DNA from: Sipunculus nudus
Taxonomy: Eukaryota; Annelida; Sipuncula; Golfingiida; Sipunculidae
Assembly: GCA_026874595.1 (NCBI GenBank)
Contig: JAPPUL010000036.1
Coordinates: 21,424 to 85,423, forward strand
Length of the DNA stretch: 64,000 nucleotides
Reading direction: 5' to 3'
Shown: positions 22,442 to 35,290 of the stretch, in pieces
Layout: each line of letters starts with the position of its first letter
Position numbering within the stretch: position 1 is the stretch's first letter
Program-made: the position numbers and the translations under genes
Notes under the pieces: generated by a model
What the model saw: the letters and a program-made list of their open reading frames with translations, nothing else
What the model was told of the DNA's origin: nothing
The model's database searches: none

Positions 22442-24482
22442 CTGCACATGACCCTCACACACATATCATCATATTGGCCATATCTCTAAAACCCAAAGAC
22501 TCAATTACATAAACCATAGCTTATGTTCTTCGTCTGAGTCTTCTCCATAACCTGGTTAAGTCATCTGGTCTCGGTCTTGTGTCACTTTGTCAGTATGTCC
22601 ATATAAACTTTATAAACGGAGGGAAACCTGAATGCACAGAGTCATGCAGGAATGCACGATGACACGCGTTTTAGTAAGACAAAGACTCGTGTAGGTATGA
22701 GCGACAATCAGCGCAGTTTGCTCGTTTTGTGTAGGGTCCATCGGGCCAAATGCCAATTCAGGCCCGCAGCCGACGGGATGAATTAATTGGCGTAGCGGGG
22801 ACCACGGCCATTTCCTGGTAAAAACTTGTGAATAAATATACCGGATAGGCTGACCATTTTCTCAGGGCCATAGGAATGTCACCATTCCAGTGTGCCCTCA
22901 GACCTGGTCAGACCTGGTCAGACCTGGTCAGACCTAAAACGCGTGCCTGCACATCTGTGCGCATGCAGGTGATTGCTGTCCAAAGTTTTGGTCGGTGAGT
23001 CCTTCAGGAAAGGACCCGAACAGTTTTTTTTTTAATTGCTTGCCGGAAATCTTCGATTTCTGCAGGCAGGTTGGTCAGTCGTGGATGTCTGTTTGTCTGT
23101 TTGTTGCTTGCCGGAAATCTTCGATTTCTGCAAGCAGGTTGGTCAGTCGCGGATGTCTGTTTGTCTGTTTGTTGCTTGCCGGAAATCTTCGATTTCTGCA
23201 AGCAGGTTGGTCAGTCGCGGATGTCTGTTTGTCTGTTTGTTTGTTTGTCTGTCTGTCTGTCTGTCTGTGTACTCTCTACAGGCCACAATTTTCCAGCAAT
23301 TGCTTTCAAACTTATACAGCTGGTAGACAAGCAAAAGTCCTGGAGGCCTATTGTTTTTGGGCATTATAGGTCAAATGTCAAGGTCAAGGTCATCAAAAGT
23401 ATACAAAACGGTTTTTTGTTCATATTTGTGTTAATATTGGTCGTATCTACTTCAACAGTAGCTCATTTTAATCGTCATTCCAAGGCCTGTTTTCTGGTGT
23501 GTAGCTGACTCAATTTGCGGTAACCATGGTAACGCATTTTTGGGGAAAAGTGCTGATATTTTTCTAAATTTGTCAGTTTTAAAGCTACAGAGGTCTAGTT
23601 TTTTGCTTCAGGTTGCATTCACCTAGTACTACAAGATTCTATTAAGAGTCTCGCAATATCTCGTATAATATCTCGTCAAACGAGATATTTCGAGATTTCA
23701 GTAATCTTGCCCTGGAGGCCACAGTTTTGCAGGAATCTTTTTGAAACTGGCATATCTTAAGTCCTACACTATTATCTCGAAATCAATTTTTCATTTTTTT
23801 AATTCGGCCGCTAGGGGGCGCTGGGTGCAAACCTCTCCAACATATCATGTTTTGGCAATATCTCCAAAATTATAAGCCTCAATTACAAAAACTATAGTTT
23901 ATTTTTTTCCTCTAAGTCTTCTTCATGAACTCGTTTAGTCATCTGGTCTCAATCTTGTGTCACTTTGTCTGTGTGTCCGTCTGTTTCTCAGTTGTCCTCA
24001 AATCCGCTTGCTTGCCGGTTCTTTCGTCTCACATATAGCATTCTACAGGACACAGTTTTGAAAGAATCTTTTTAAAACTATTACATCTTATGTCTTACAC
24101 TAATATCTCGAAACTGATTTTTCATTTTCCAGAATTGGCCGCTAGGGGGCGGTGCACTCTAACTTGCACAACATATCATTTTTTGGCCATATCTCCAAAA
24201 CTATAAACCTCATTTACATAAACTATAGCTTATTTTCTTCCTCTGGGTCTTTCAAAAAACCTTGTGTATTCATTTGGTCTCAATCTTGAGTCACTTTGTC
24301 TGTGTGTCCGTCTGTTTCTCAGTTGTCCTCAAATTCGCTTGCTTGCCGGTTCTTGCGTCTCACATATAGCATTCTACAGGACACAGTTTTGAAAGAATCT
24401 TTTTAAAACTATTACATCTTATGTCTTACACTAATATCTCGAAACCGATTTTTCATTTTCCAGAATTGGCCGCTAGGGGGCG
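22442..24482 (+). repeat. Satellite unit 12
   Basis: 2,041 bp. Diagnostic bases C/G/A; closes the block of units 9-12. Confidence 0.97.
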
Positions 24483-26523
24483 CTGCACATGACCCTCACA
24501 CACATATCATCATATTGGCCATATCTCTAAAACCCAAAGACTCAATTACATAAACCATAGCTTATGTTCTTCGTCTGAGTCTTCTCCATAACCTGGTTAA
24601 GTCATCTGGTCTCGGTCTTGTGTCACTTTGTCAGTATGTCCATATAAACTTTATAAACGGAGGGAAACCTGAATGCACAGAGTCATGCAGGAATGCACGA
24701 TGACACGCGTTTTAGTAAGACAAAGACTCGTGTAGGTATGAGCGACAATAAGCGCAGTTTGCTCGTTTTGTGTAGGGTCCATCGGGCCAAATGCCAATTC
24801 AGGCCCGCAGCCGACGGGATGAATTAATTGGCGTAGCGGGGACCACGGCCATTTCCTGGTAAAAACTTGTGAATAAATATACCGGATAGGCTGACCATTT
24901 TCTCAGGGCCATAGGAATGTCACCATTCCAGTGTGCCCTCAGACCTGGTCAGACCTGGTCAGACCTGGTCAGACCTAAAACGCGTGCCTGCACATCTGTG
25001 CGCATGCAGGTGATTGCTGTCCAAAGTTTTGGTCGGTGAGTCCTTCAGGAAAGGACCCGAACAGTTTTTTTTTTAATTGCTTGCCGGAAATCTTCGATTT
25101 CTGCAGGCAGGTTGGTCAGTCGTGGATGTCTGTTTGTCTGTTTGTTGCTTGCCGGAAATCTTCGATTTCTGCAAGCAGGTTGGTCAGTCGCGGATGTCTG
25201 TTTGTCTGTTTGTTGCTTGCCGGAAATCTTCGATTTCTGCAAGCAGGTTGGTCAGTCGCGGATGTCTGTTTGTCTGTTTGTTTGTTTGTCTGTCTGTCTG
25301 TCTGTCTGTGTACTCTCTACAGGCCACAATTTTCCAGCAATTGCTTTCAAACTTATACAGCTGGTAGACAAGCAAAAGTCCTGGAGGCCTATTGTTTTTG
25401 GGCATTATAGGTCAAATGTCAAGGTCAAGGTCATCAAAAGTATACAAAACGGTTTTTTGTTCATATTTGTGTTAATATTGGTCGTATCTACTTCAACAGT
25501 AGCTCATTTTAATCGTCATTCCAAGGCCTGTTTTCTGGTGTGTAGCTGACTCAATTTGCGGTAACCATGGTAACGCATTTTTGGGGAAAAGTGCTGATAT
25601 TTTTCTAAATTTGTCAGTTTTAAAGCTACAGAGGTCTAGTTTTTTGCTTCAGGTTGCATTCACCTAGTACTACAAGATTCTATTAAGAGTCTCGCAATAT
25701 CTCGTATAATATCTCGTCAAACGAGATATTTCGAGATTTCAGTAATCTTGCCCTGGAGGCCACAGTTTTGCAGGAATCTTTTTGAAACTGGCATATCTTA
25801 AGTCCTACACTATTATCTCGAAATCAATTTTTCATTTTTTTAATTCGGCCGCTAGGGGGCGCTGGGTGCAAACCTCTCCAACATATCATGTTTTGGCAAT
25901 ATCTCCAAAATTATAAGCCTCAATTACAAAAACTATAGTTTATTTTTTTCCTCTAAGTCTTCTTCATGAACTCGTTTAGTCATCTGGTCTCAATCTTGTG
26001 TCACTTTGTCTGTGTGTCCGTCTGTTTCTCAGTTGTCCTCAAATCCGCTTGCTTGCCGGTTCTTTCGTCTCACATATAGCATTCTACAGGACACAGTTTT
26101 GAAAGAATCTTTTTAAAACTATTACATCTTATGTCTTACACTAATATCTCGAAACTGATTTTTCATTTTCCAGAATTGGCCGCTAGGGGGCGGTGCACTC
26201 TAACTTGCACAACATATCATTTTTTGGCCATATCTCCAAAACTATAAACCTCATTTACATAAACTATAGCTTATTTTCTTCCTCTGGATCTTTCGAAAAA
26301 CCTTGTGTATTCATTTGGTCTCAATCTTGAGTCACTTTGTCTGTGTGTCCGTCTGTTTCTCAGTTGTCCTCAAATTCGCTTGCTTGCCGGTTCTTGCGTC
26401 TCACATATAGCATTCTACAGGACACAGTTTTGAAAGAATCTTTTTAAAACTATTACATCTTATGTCTTACACTAATATCTCGAAACCGATTTTTCATTTT
26501 CCAGAATTGGCCGCTAGGGGGCG
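24483..26523 (+). repeat. Satellite unit 13
   Basis: 2,041 bp. Diagnostic bases A/A/G, as in unit 9; opens the second copy of the four-unit block. Confidence 0.97.
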
Positions 26524-28564
26524 CTGCACATGACCCTCACACACATATCATCATATTGGCCATATCTCTAAAACCCAAAGACTCAATTACATAAACCATA
26601 GCTTATGTTCTTCGTCTGAGTCTTCTCCATAACCTGGTTAAGTCATCTGGTCTCGGTCTTGTGTCACTTTGTCAGTATGTCCATATAAACTTTATAAACG
26701 GAGGGAAACCTGAATGCACAGAGTCATGCAGGAATGCACGATGACACGCGTTTTAGTAAGACAAAGACTCGTGTAGGTATGAGCGACAATCAGCGCAGTT
26801 TGCTCGTTTTGTGTAGGGTCCATCGGGCCAAATGCCAATTCAGGCCCGCAGCCGACGGGATGAATTAATTGGCGTAGCGGGGACCACGGCCATTTCCTGG
26901 TAAAAACTTGTGAATAAATATACCGGATAGGCTGACCATTTTCTCAGGGCCATAGGAATGTCACCATTCCAGTGTGCCCTCAGACCTGGTCAGACCTGGT
27001 CAGACCTGGTCAGACCTAAAACGCGTGCCTGCACATCTGTGCGCATGCAGGTGATTGCTGTCCAAAGTTTTGGTCGGTGAGTCCTTCAGGAAAGGACCCG
27101 AACAGTTTTTTTTTTAATTGCTTGCCGGAAATCTTCGATTTCTGCAGGCAGGTTGGTCAGTCGTGGATGTCTGTTTGTCTGTTTGTTGCTTGCCGGAAAT
27201 CTTCGATTTCTGCAAGCAGGTTGGTCAGTCGCGGATGTCTGTTTGTCTGTTTGTTGCTTGCCGGAAATCTTCGATTTCTGCAAGCAGGTTGGTCAGTCGC
27301 GGATGTCTGTTTGTCTGTTTGTTTGTTTGTCTGTCTGTCTGTCTGTCTGTGTACTCTCTACAGGCCACAATTTTCCAGCAATTGCTTTCAAACTTATACA
27401 GCTGGTAGACAAGCAAAAGTCCTGGAGGCCTATTGTTTTTGGGCATTATAGGTCAAATGTCAAGGTCAAGGTCATCAAAAGTATACAAAACGGTTTTTTG
27501 TTCATATTTGTGTTAATATTGGTCGTATCTACTTCAACAGTAGCTCATTTTAATCGTCATTCCAAGGCCTGTTTTCTGGTGTGTAGCTGACTCAATTTGC
27601 GGTAACCATGGTAACGCATTTTTGGGGAAAAGTGCTGATATTTTTCTAAATTTGTCAGTTTTAAAGCTACAGAGGTCTAGTTTTTTGCTTCAGGTTGCAT
27701 TCACCTAGTACTACAAGATTCTATTAAGAGTCTCGCAATATCTCGTATAATATCTCGTCAAACGAGATATTTCGAGATTTCAGTAATCTTGCCCTGGAGG
27801 CCACAGTTTTGCAGGAATCTTTTTGAAACTGGCATATCTTAAGTCCTACACTATTATCTCGAAATCAATTTTTCATTTTTTTAATTCGGCCGCTAGGGGG
27901 CGCTGGGTGCAAACCTCTCCAACATATCATGTTTTGGCAATATCTCCAAAATTATAAGCCTCAATTACAAAAACTATAGTTTATTTTTTTCCTCTAAGTC
28001 TTCTTCATGAACTCGTTTAGTCATCTGGTCTCAATCTTGTGTCACTTTGTCTGTGTGTCCGTCTGTTTCTCAGTTGTCCTCAAATCCGCTTGCTTGCCGG
28101 TTCTTTCGTCTCACATATAGCATTCTACAGGACACAGTTTTGAAAGAATCTTTTTAAAACTATTACATCTTATGTCTTACACTAATATCTCGAAACTGAT
28201 TTTTCATTTTCCAGAATTGGCCGCTAGGGGGCGGTGCACTCTAACTTGCACAACATATCATTTTTTGGCCATATCTCCAAAACTATAAACCTCATTTACA
28301 TAAACTATAGCTTATTTTCTTCCTCTGGGTCTTTCGAAAAACCTTGTGTATTCATTTGGTCTCAATCTTGAGTCACTTTGTCTGTGTGTCCGTCTGTTTC
28401 TCAGTTGTCCTCAAATTCGCTTGCTTGCCGGTTCTTGCGTCTCACATATAGCATTCTACAGGACACAGTTTTGAAAGAATCTTTTTAAAACTATTACATC
28501 TTATGTCTTACACTAATATCTCGAAACCGATTTTTCATTTTCCAGAATTGGCCGCTAGGGGGCG
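26524..28564 (+). repeat. Satellite unit 14
   Basis: 2,041 bp. Diagnostic bases C/G/G, as in unit 10. Confidence 0.97.
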
Positions 28565-30605
28565 CTGCACATGACCCTCACACACATATCATCATATTGG
28601 CCATATCTCTAAAACCCAAAGACTCAATTACATAAACCATAGCTTATGTTCTTCGTCTGAGTCTTCTCCATAACCTGGTTAAGTCATCTGGTCTCGGTCT
28701 TGTGTCACTTTGTCAGTATGTCCATATAAACTTTATAAACGGAGGGAAACCTGAATGCACAGAGTCATGCAGGAATGCACGATGACACGCGTTTTAGTAA
28801 GACAAAGACTCGTGTAGGTATGAGCGACAATCAGCGCAGTTTGCTCGTTTTGTGTAGGGTCCATCGGGCCAAATGCCAATTCAGGCCCGCAGCCGACGGG
28901 ATGAATTAATTGGCGTAGCGGGGACCACGGCCATTTCCTGGTAAAAACTTGTGAATAAATATACCGGATAGGCTGACCATTTTCTCAGGGCCATAGGAAT
29001 GTCACCATTCCAGTGTGCCCTCAGACCTGGTCAGACCTGGTCAGACCTGGTCAGACCTAAAACGCGTGCCTGCACATCTGTGCGCATGCAGGTGATTGCT
29101 GTCCAAAGTTTTGGTCGGTGAGTCCTTCAGGAAAGGACCCGAACAGTTTTTTTTTTAATTGCTTGCCGGAAATCTTCGATTTCTGCAGGCAGGTTGGTCA
29201 GTCGTGGATGTCTGTTTGTCTGTTTGTTGCTTGCCGGAAATCTTCGATTTCTGCAAGCAGGTTGGTCAGTCGCGGATGTCTGTTTGTCTGTTTGTTGCTT
29301 GCCGGAAATCTTCGATTTCTGCAAGCAGGTTGGTCAGTCGCGGATGTCTGTTTGTCTGTTTGTTTGTTTGTCTGTCTGTCTGTCTGTCTGTGTACTCTCT
29401 ACAGGCCACAATTTTCCAGCAATTGCTTTCAAACTTATACAGCTGGTAGACAAGCAAAAGTCCTGGAGGCCTATTGTTTTTGGGCATTATAGGTCAAATG
29501 TCAAGGTCAAGGTCATCAAAAGTATACAAAACGGTTTTTTGTTCATATTTGTGTTAATATTGGTCGTATCTACTTCAACAGTAGCTCATTTTAATCGTCA
29601 TTCCAAGGCCTGTTTTCTGGTGTGTAGCTGACTCAATTTGCGGTAACCATGGTAACGCATTTTTGGGGAAAAGTGCTGATATTTTTCTAAATTTGTCAGT
29701 TTTAAAGCTACAGAGGTCTAGTTTTTTGCTTCAGGTTGCATTCACCTAGTACTACAAGATTCTATTAAGAGTCTCGCAATATCTCGTATAATATCTCGTC
29801 AAACGAGATATTTCGAGATTTCAGTAATCTTGCCCTGGAGGCCACAGTTTTGCAGGAATCTTTTTGAAACTGGCATATCTTAAGTCCTACACTATTATCT
29901 CGAAATCAATTTTTCATTTTTTTAATTCGGCCGCTAGGGGGCGCTGGGTGCAAACCTCTCCAACATATCATGTTTTGGCAATATCTCCAAAATTATAAGC
30001 CTCAATTACAAAAACTATAGTTTATTTTTTTCCTCTAAGTCTTCTTCATGAACTCGTTTAGTCATCTGGTCTCAATCTTGTGTCACTTTGTCTGTGTGTC
30101 CGTCTGTTTCTCAGTTGTCCTCAAATCCGCTTGCTTGCCGGTTCTTTCGTCTCACATATAGCATTCTACAGGACACAGTTTTGAAAGAATCTTTTTAAAA
30201 CTATTACATCTTATGTCTTACACTAATATCTCGAAACTGATTTTTCATTTTCCAGAATTGGCCGCTAGGGGGCGGTGCACTCTAACTTGCACAACATATC
30301 ATTTTTTGGCCATATCTCCAAAACTATAAACCTCATTTACATAAACTATAGCTTATTTTCTTCCTCTGGGTCTTTCGAAAAACCTTGTGTATTCATTTGG
30401 TCTCAATCTTGAGTCACTTTGTCTGTGTGTCCGTCTGTTTCTCAGTTGTCCTCAAATTCGCTTGCTTGCCGGTTCTTGCGTCTCACATATAGCATTCTAC
30501 AGGACACAGTTTTGAAAGAATCTTTTTAAAACTATTACATCTTATGTCTTACACTAATATCTCGAAACCGATTTTTCATTTTCCAGAATTGGCCGCTAGG
30601 GGGCG
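28565..30605 (+). repeat. Satellite unit 15
   Basis: 2,041 bp. Diagnostic bases C/G/G, as in unit 11. Confidence 0.97.
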
Positions 30606-32646
30606 CTGCACATGACCCTCACACACATATCATCATATTGGCCATATCTCTAAAACCCAAAGACTCAATTACATAAACCATAGCTTATGTTCTTCGTCTG
30701 AGTCTTCTCCATAACCTGGTTAAGTCATCTGGTCTCGGTCTTGTGTCACTTTGTCAGTATGTCCATATAAACTTTATAAACGGAGGGAAACCTGAATGCA
30801 CAGAGTCATGCAGGAATGCACGATGACACGCGTTTTAGTAAGACAAAGACTCGTGTAGGTATGAGCGACAATCAGCGCAGTTTGCTCGTTTTGTGTAGGG
30901 TCCATCGGGCCAAATGCCAATTCAGGCCCGCAGCCGACGGGATGAATTAATTGGCGTAGCGGGGACCACGGCCATTTCCTGGTAAAAACTTGTGAATAAA
31001 TATACCGGATAGGCTGACCATTTTCTCAGGGCCATAGGAATGTCACCATTCCAGTGTGCCCTCAGACCTGGTCAGACCTGGTCAGACCTGGTCAGACCTA
31101 AAACGCGTGCCTGCACATCTGTGCGCATGCAGGTGATTGCTGTCCAAAGTTTTGGTCGGTGAGTCCTTCAGGAAAGGACCCGAACAGTTTTTTTTTTAAT
31201 TGCTTGCCGGAAATCTTCGATTTCTGCAGGCAGGTTGGTCAGTCGTGGATGTCTGTTTGTCTGTTTGTTGCTTGCCGGAAATCTTCGATTTCTGCAAGCA
31301 GGTTGGTCAGTCGCGGATGTCTGTTTGTCTGTTTGTTGCTTGCCGGAAATCTTCGATTTCTGCAAGCAGGTTGGTCAGTCGCGGATGTCTGTTTGTCTGT
31401 TTGTTTGTTTGTCTGTCTGTCTGTCTGTCTGTGTACTCTCTACAGGCCACAATTTTCCAGCAATTGCTTTCAAACTTATACAGCTGGTAGACAAGCAAAA
31501 GTCCTGGAGGCCTATTGTTTTTGGGCATTATAGGTCAAATGTCAAGGTCAAGGTCATCAAAAGTATACAAAACGGTTTTTTGTTCATATTTGTGTTAATA
31601 TTGGTCGTATCTACTTCAACAGTAGCTCATTTTAATCGTCATTCCAAGGCCTGTTTTCTGGTGTGTAGCTGACTCAATTTGCGGTAACCATGGTAACGCA
31701 TTTTTGGGGAAAAGTGCTGATATTTTTCTAAATTTGTCAGTTTTAAAGCTACAGAGGTCTAGTTTTTTGCTTCAGGTTGCATTCACCTAGTACTACAAGA
31801 TTCTATTAAGAGTCTCGCAATATCTCGTATAATATCTCGTCAAACGAGATATTTCGAGATTTCAGTAATCTTGCCCTGGAGGCCACAGTTTTGCAGGAAT
31901 CTTTTTGAAACTGGCATATCTTAAGTCCTACACTATTATCTCGAAATCAATTTTTCATTTTTTTAATTCGGCCGCTAGGGGGCGCTGGGTGCAAACCTCT
32001 CCAACATATCATGTTTTGGCAATATCTCCAAAATTATAAGCCTCAATTACAAAAACTATAGTTTATTTTTTTCCTCTAAGTCTTCTTCATGAACTCGTTT
32101 AGTCATCTGGTCTCAATCTTGTGTCACTTTGTCTGTGTGTCCGTCTGTTTCTCAGTTGTCCTCAAATCCGCTTGCTTGCCGGTTCTTTCGTCTCACATAT
32201 AGCATTCTACAGGACACAGTTTTGAAAGAATCTTTTTAAAACTATTACATCTTATGTCTTACACTAATATCTCGAAACTGATTTTTCATTTTCCAGAATT
32301 GGCCGCTAGGGGGCGGTGCACTCTAACTTGCACAACATATCATTTTTTGGCCATATCTCCAAAACTATAAACCTCATTTACATAAACTATAGCTTATTTT
32401 CTTCCTCTGGGTCTTTCAAAAAACCTTGTGTATTCATTTGGTCTCAATCTTGAGTCACTTTGTCTGTGTGTCCGTCTGTTTCTCAGTTGTCCTCAAATTC
32501 GCTTGCTTGCCGGTTCTTGCGTCTCACATATAGCATTCTACAGGACACAGTTTTGAAAGAATCTTTTTAAAACTATTACATCTTATGTCTTACACTAATA
32601 TCTCGAAACCGATTTTTCATTTTCCAGAATTGGCCGCTAGGGGGCG
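30606..32646 (+). repeat. Satellite unit 16
   Basis: 2,041 bp. Diagnostic bases C/G/A, as in unit 12. Confidence 0.97.
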
Positions 32647-33242
32647 CTGCACATGACCCTCACACACATATCATCATATTGGCCATATCTCTAAAACCCA
32701 AAGACTCAATTACATAAACCATAGCTTATGTTCTTCGTCTGAGTCTTCTCCATAACCTGGTTAAGTCATCTGGTCTCGGTCTTGTGTCACTTTGTCAGTA
32801 TGTCCATATAAACTTTATAAACGGAGGGAAACCTGAATGCACAGAGTCATGCAGGAATGCACGATGACACGCGTTTTAGTAAGACAAAGACTCGTGTAGG
32901 TATGAGCGACAATAAGCGCAGTTTGCTCGTTTTGTGTAGGGTCCATCGGGCCAAATGCCAATTCAGGCCCGCAGCCGACGGGATGAATTAATTGGCGTAG
33001 CGGGGACCACGGCCATTTCCTGGTAAAAACTTGTGAATAAATATACCGGATAGGCTGACCATTTTCTCAGGGCCATAGGAATGTCACCATTCCAGTGTGC
33101 CCTCAGACCTGGTCAGACCTGGTCAGACCTGGTCAGACCTAAAACGCGTGCCTGCACATCTGTGCGCATGCAGGTGATTGCTGTCCAAAGTTTTGGTCGG
33201 TGAGTCCTTCAGGAAAGGACCCGAACAGTTTTTTTTTTAATT

Positions 33243-33514
33243 GCTTGCCGGAAATCTTCGATTTCTGCAGGCAGGTTGGTCAGTCGTGGATGTCTGTTTG
33301 TCTGTTTGTTGCTTGCCGGAAATCTTCGATTTCTGCAAGCAGGTTGGTCAGTCGCGGATGTCTGTTTGTCTGTTTGTTGCTTGCCGGAAATCTTCGATTT
33401 CTGCAAGCAGGTTGGTCAGTCGCGGATGTCTGTTTGTCTGTTTGTTGCTTGCCGGAAATCTTCGATTTCTGCAAGCAGGTTGGTCAGTCGCGGATGTCTG
33501 TTTGTCTGTTTGTT
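33243..33514 (+). repeat. Four-copy 68-bp repeat block in composite unit 17
   Basis: Copies start at 33243, 33311, 33379 and 33447. The extra copy is identical to the standard hairpin copies and probably arose in the same exchange. The TCTG tract after it is shorter than in ordinary units. Confidence 0.95.
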
Positions 33515-33639
33515 TGTTTGTCTGTCTGTCTGTGTACTCTCTACAGGCCACAATTTTGCAGCAATTGCTTTTAAACTTACACAGCTGATAGACAAGCAAA
33601 AGTCCTCGAGGTCTATTATTATTGGGCGACATAGGTCCA

Positions 33640-33657
33640 AGGTCAAGGTCAAGGTCA
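33640..33657 (+). promoter_or_regulatory. Triple spacerless AGGTCA direct repeat
   Basis: AGGTCA occurs three times in a row at 33640, 33646 and 33652. The ordinary unit has only two adjacent copies at the matching place. Confidence 0.4.
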
Positions 33658-35241
33658 TCAAAACTTCTCAAAACGGTTTTTTCTTCATATCTTTGTAACT
33701 GTTAGTGGTATCTTCTTCAAACATAGCTCATTTTAAACGTTATTCCCAGGCCTTTCTTCTGGTGTGTAGCTCTTTCAAATTTGCCGTAACCATGGTTACG
33801 CATTTTGTGGAAAAAGTCATGATATTCTGAAATAAGGGGTCATATTTTTCTAACTTTGTCAGTTTTAAAGCTAGAGAGGTCTAGTTTTTTGCATCAGGTA
33901 GCAATTAACAAGTACTGCAAGATTTTATTAAAAGTCTCGCGATATCTCGTACAATATCTCGTCAAACGAGATATTTCGAGATTTCAGTAATCTTGCCCTG
34001 GAGGCCACAGTTTTACAGGAATCTTTTTGAAACTGGCATATCGTAAGTCCTACACTATTATCTCGAAATCAATTTTTCATTTTTTTAATTCGGCCGCTAG
34101 GGGGCTCTGGGTGCAAACCTCTCCAACATATCATGTTTTGGCAATATCTCCAAAACTGTGAGCCTCAATTACATAAACTATAGCTTATTTTCATCCTCTG
34201 AGTCTTTCTGAATCCTGGTGTAGTCATTTCGACTCAATCTTGAGTCACTTTGTCAGTGTGTCCGTCTGTTTCTCAGTTGTCCTCAAATCCGCTTGCTTGC
34301 CGGTTCTTGCGTCTCACATATAGCATTCTACAGGACACAGTTTTGAAAGAATCCTTTTAAAACTATTATATCTTATGTCTTACACTAATATCTCGAAACG
34401 GATTTTTCATTTTCCAGAATTGGCCGCTAGGGGGCGGTGCACTCAAACTTGCACAACATATCATTTTTTGGCCATATCTCCAAAACTATAAACCTAATTT
34501 ACATAAACCATAGCTTATTTTCTTCCTCTGGGTCTTTCAAAAAACCTGGGGTATTCATTTGGTCTCAATCTTGAGTCACTTTGTCTGTGTGTCCGTCTGT
34601 TTCTCAGTTGTCCTCAAATCCGCTTGCTTGCCGGTTCTTGCGTCTCACAAATAGCATTCTACAGGCCACAGTTTTGAAAGAATCCTTTTAAAACTATTAC
34701 ATCTTATGTCTTACACAAATATCTCGAAACGGATTTTTCATTTTCCAGAATTGGCCGCTAGGGGGCGGTGCACTCAAACTTGCACAACATATCATTTTTT
34801 GGCCATATCTCCAAAACTATAAACCTCATTTACATAAACTATAGCTTATTATCTTCCTCTGAGGTTTCTTCATAACATGATTAGGTCATCTGTTCACAAT
34901 CTTGGGTCAGTTTGTCAGTATGTTGTCTGTTTGTCAGTTGTCCTCAATTTCGCCTGCTTCCTGGTTCTTGCGTCTCACATGTAGCATTCTACTGGCCACA
35001 GTTTTGCAGGAATCGTTTTGTAAATTACACTTGTCATATATGGTAATGATATCTGGAAGTCCTATGTTTATTATTCAAATAAGTCAAAGGTCAAGGTCAA
35101 GGTGATCAAAATATATCAAAATCTTATTTTCTTTAGAACTTTGTTAATATTGGTTCTTTATTCACAAACTATGGATTATTTTCTTTCACTTTCACACTGC
35201 TCGTTCATCTGACTAACTTTACATCATTTCCGGCAAGCGCG

Positions 35242-35254
35242 TGACCTCAGGTCA
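35242..35254. promoter_or_regulatory. Everted AGGTCA pair near the segment end
   Basis: TGACCTCAGGTCA is two AGGTCA half-sites, back to back around one base. CTAG follows at 35256-35259, immediately before the TTTG/TCTG tract. A palindrome close to a CTAG end recalls Helitron 3' ends, but the spacing is short and no Helitron start or protein is visible. Confidence 0.35.
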
Positions 35255-35258
35255 TCTA

Positions 35259-35290
35259 GTTTGTTTGTCTGTCTGTCTGTCTGTCTGTGT
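35259..35290 (+). repeat. TTTG/TCTG tract at right join of composite unit 17
   Basis: A TTTG/TCTG run with five TCTG repeats that leads into TGTACTCTCTACAGG, exactly as in ordinary units. It marks the return from divergent to standard sequence. Confidence 0.93.

Larger units (their letters stand above)
33531..35260 (+). repeat. Divergent satellite segment of composite unit 17
   Basis: From TGTACTCTCTACAGGCC the sequence follows the ordinary layout but with many substitutions and small indels: a longer AGGTCA string (33640-33657), the X-box-like palindrome changed to GTAACCATGGTTAC (33786-33799), an extra stretch around 33,820-33,845, then CTCF-like motifs at 34091 (damaged, GGGGGCTCTG), 34421 and 34752, about 331 bp apart. 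A third, enlarged module ends with another AGGTCA string (35088-35105) and an everted AGGTCA pair (35242-35254). It is a sister lineage of the standard unit and has no coding potential that I can support. Confidence 0.9.

Noticed and set aside
34902-35105. 67-residue frame in the divergent segment (again at 44881-45084)
   Set aside because: It covers an AT-rich module and an AGGTCA string, has no domain, and the aligned sequence in ordinary units does not keep the frame.
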